Positions 63,242-64,000 of a stretch of DNA of 64,000 bases are shown here, in pieces. The notes beneath the pieces are model-generated. The model made no database searches, was not told the DNA's origin, and was given only the letters and a program-made list of their open reading frames with translations. The stretch covers positions 62,001-126,000 of the forward strand of contig NZ_SDWS01000003.1 in NCBI RefSeq assembly GCF_004137245.1, written 5' to 3'. A program made the translations under genes and the position numbers. The stretch's first letter is position 1. Each line of letters opens with the position of its first letter. This DNA comes from Nocardioides glacieisoli. Lineage in GTDB: Bacteria; Actinomycetota; Actinomycetes; Propionibacteriales; Nocardioidaceae.

Positions 63242-64000
63242 CCGCCCAGCACTACGACGTCCTCGTCATCGGGTCCGGCTTCGGCGGCTCCGTCACCGCA
63301 CTGAGGCTGACGGAGAAGGGCTACAAGGTCGGGGTGCTCGAGGCCGGCGCTCGCTTCGAGGACGACGACTTCCCGGCGACGTCGTTCGACGCGAAGCGCT
63401 TCCTCTTCGCACCGTCGATGGGGATGTACGGCATCCAGCGCATCGACATGGTCAAGGACTGCCTGATCCTCGCCGGGGCCGGCGTCGGCGGCGGGTCGCT
63501 CGTCTACGCCAACACGCTCTACGAGCCGCTCGACGCGTTCTACCGTGACCCGTCGTGGGCCCACATCACCGACTGGAAGACCGAGCTCGCGCCCTACTAC
63601 GACCAGGCCAAGCGGATGCTCGGCGTGGTCGAGAACCCCCGCCACACGCCGTCGGACGAGGTGATGAAGCAGGTCGCCGAGGAGATGGGCGTCGGCGACA
63701 CGTTCCACCCGACGCCGGTCGGCGTCTTCTTCGGCGGACCCGACGCGCAGGGCGGCGAGGAGGTCGCGGACCCCTACTTCGGTGGTGCCGGTCCGGCTCG
63801 CAACGCCTGCCTCAACTGCGGCGAGTGCATGACCGGCTGCCGCCACAACGCCAAGAACACGCTGGTCAAGAACTACCTCCACCTCGCCGAGCAGGCCGGG
63901 GCGGTCGTCCACCCGCTGACCACGGTCACGCGCGTCCGACCCCGCGGTGCCGGTGGCTACGAGGTGACGACGCGGTGGACCAAGGCCAAGCTGTCCCGGC
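63238..64000 (+). CDS. GMC-family FAD oxidoreductase, ChoD-like (3' end outside window)
   Basis: The first 254 residues are visible. Rossmann FAD motif VIGSGFGGSVTALRL at residues 9-23; AGAGVGGGSLVYANTLYEP is the second FAD segment. ARNACLNCGECMTGCRHNAKNTLVKNYL (in parts) is the cysteine-rich block of ChoD-like proteins near residue 185. Actinobacterial genes of this type, placed after guaB3, are often annotated as cholesterol oxidase; activity on sterols is not assured. ATG overlaps the aldehyde dehydrogenase stop. Confidence 0.88.
   Translation, partial: MTAQHYDVLVIGSGFGGSVTALRLTEKGYKVGVLEAGARFEDDDFPATSFDAKRFLFAPSMGMYGIQRIDMVKDCLILAGAGVGGGSLVYANTLYEPLDAFYRDPSWAHITDWKTELAPYYDQAKRMLGVVENPRHTPSDEVMKQVAEEMGVGDTFHPTPVGVFFGGPDAQGGEEVADPYFGGAGPARNACLNCGECMTGCRHNAKNTLVKNYLHLAEQAGAVVHPLTTVTRVRPRGAGGYEVTTRWTKAKLSR

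Overview
The window is a continuous stretch of high-GC chromosome from an actinobacterium. The gene set points to Nocardioidaceae, probably Nocardioides or a close relative. Pointers are a mycothiol-type alcohol dehydrogenase, SigE-family sigma factors, groES followed by a His-tailed groEL with CIRCE operators, the guaB / guaB3 / GMC-oxidoreductase neighbourhood, and an AbiEi/DUF559-like gene. The family placement is an inference from gene content, not from a marker comparison. I see no rRNA, tRNA, CRISPR array, insertion sequence, prophage or replication origin. Genes are packed tightly, many with 1-4 nt overlaps. The longest gene-free stretch is 24009-24235 (227 nt), so no gap exceeds 300 nt.

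Layout. 1-8.5 kb: the 3' end of an unknown gene, an Nramp-like transporter, a methyltransferase, an ABC-F protein with two acetyltransferases, a P-loop kinase, a luciferase-like oxidoreductase and a membrane beta-propeller protein. 8.5-15.2 kb: a three-gene acyl-CoA dehydrogenase operon, an HtrA-type protease, and a sigma-factor operon (membrane protein, SigE-type sigma, GNAT-like protein). 15.2-24 kb: a large XRE/NB-ARC/TPR regulator, citrate synthase, a secreted protein, a DAO-family oxidoreductase and a secreted propeller protein. 24-27.1 kb: rplM-rpsI-glmM with an upstream promoter and leader. 27.1-31.2 kb: small accessory genes, including an HxlR-controlled NAD(P)-binding protein and a DUF559-like gene bracketed by two identical 40-bp palindromes. 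31.2-41.1 kb: a housekeeping block, coaA divergent from glmS-acpS-nnr-alr-hydrolase-(GNAT-tsaE)-tsaB-rimI-tsaD, covering amino-sugar, acyl-carrier and D-alanine supply and tRNA t6A modification. 41.1-49.2 kb: a second sigma factor with a membrane partner, mycothiol-dependent dehydrogenase plus MBL hydrolase, a TOPRIM protein, a GH3 lipoprotein and a methyltransferase. 49.2-51.4 kb: groES-groEL. 51.4-64 kb: a glycosyltransferase, a lipoprotein, a GT-C membrane enzyme, guaB, a CHAP-domain protein, guaB3, glpD, a membrane protein, an aldehyde dehydrogenase and a GMC oxidoreductase that runs off the end.

Two patterns cut across the window. First, many first-in-operon genes have a TAnnnT -10-like hexamer ending 6 or 7 nt before the start codon and little Shine-Dalgarno sequence, the signature of leaderless transcripts. 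Genes inside operons, by contrast, usually show AGGAG-type sites. Second, a small family of GTCATG...CATGAC (or GTCGTG...CACGAC) palindromes sits at gene ends. Two copies are identical and bracket the DUF559-like gene. That cassette is the best candidate here for something not yet described.
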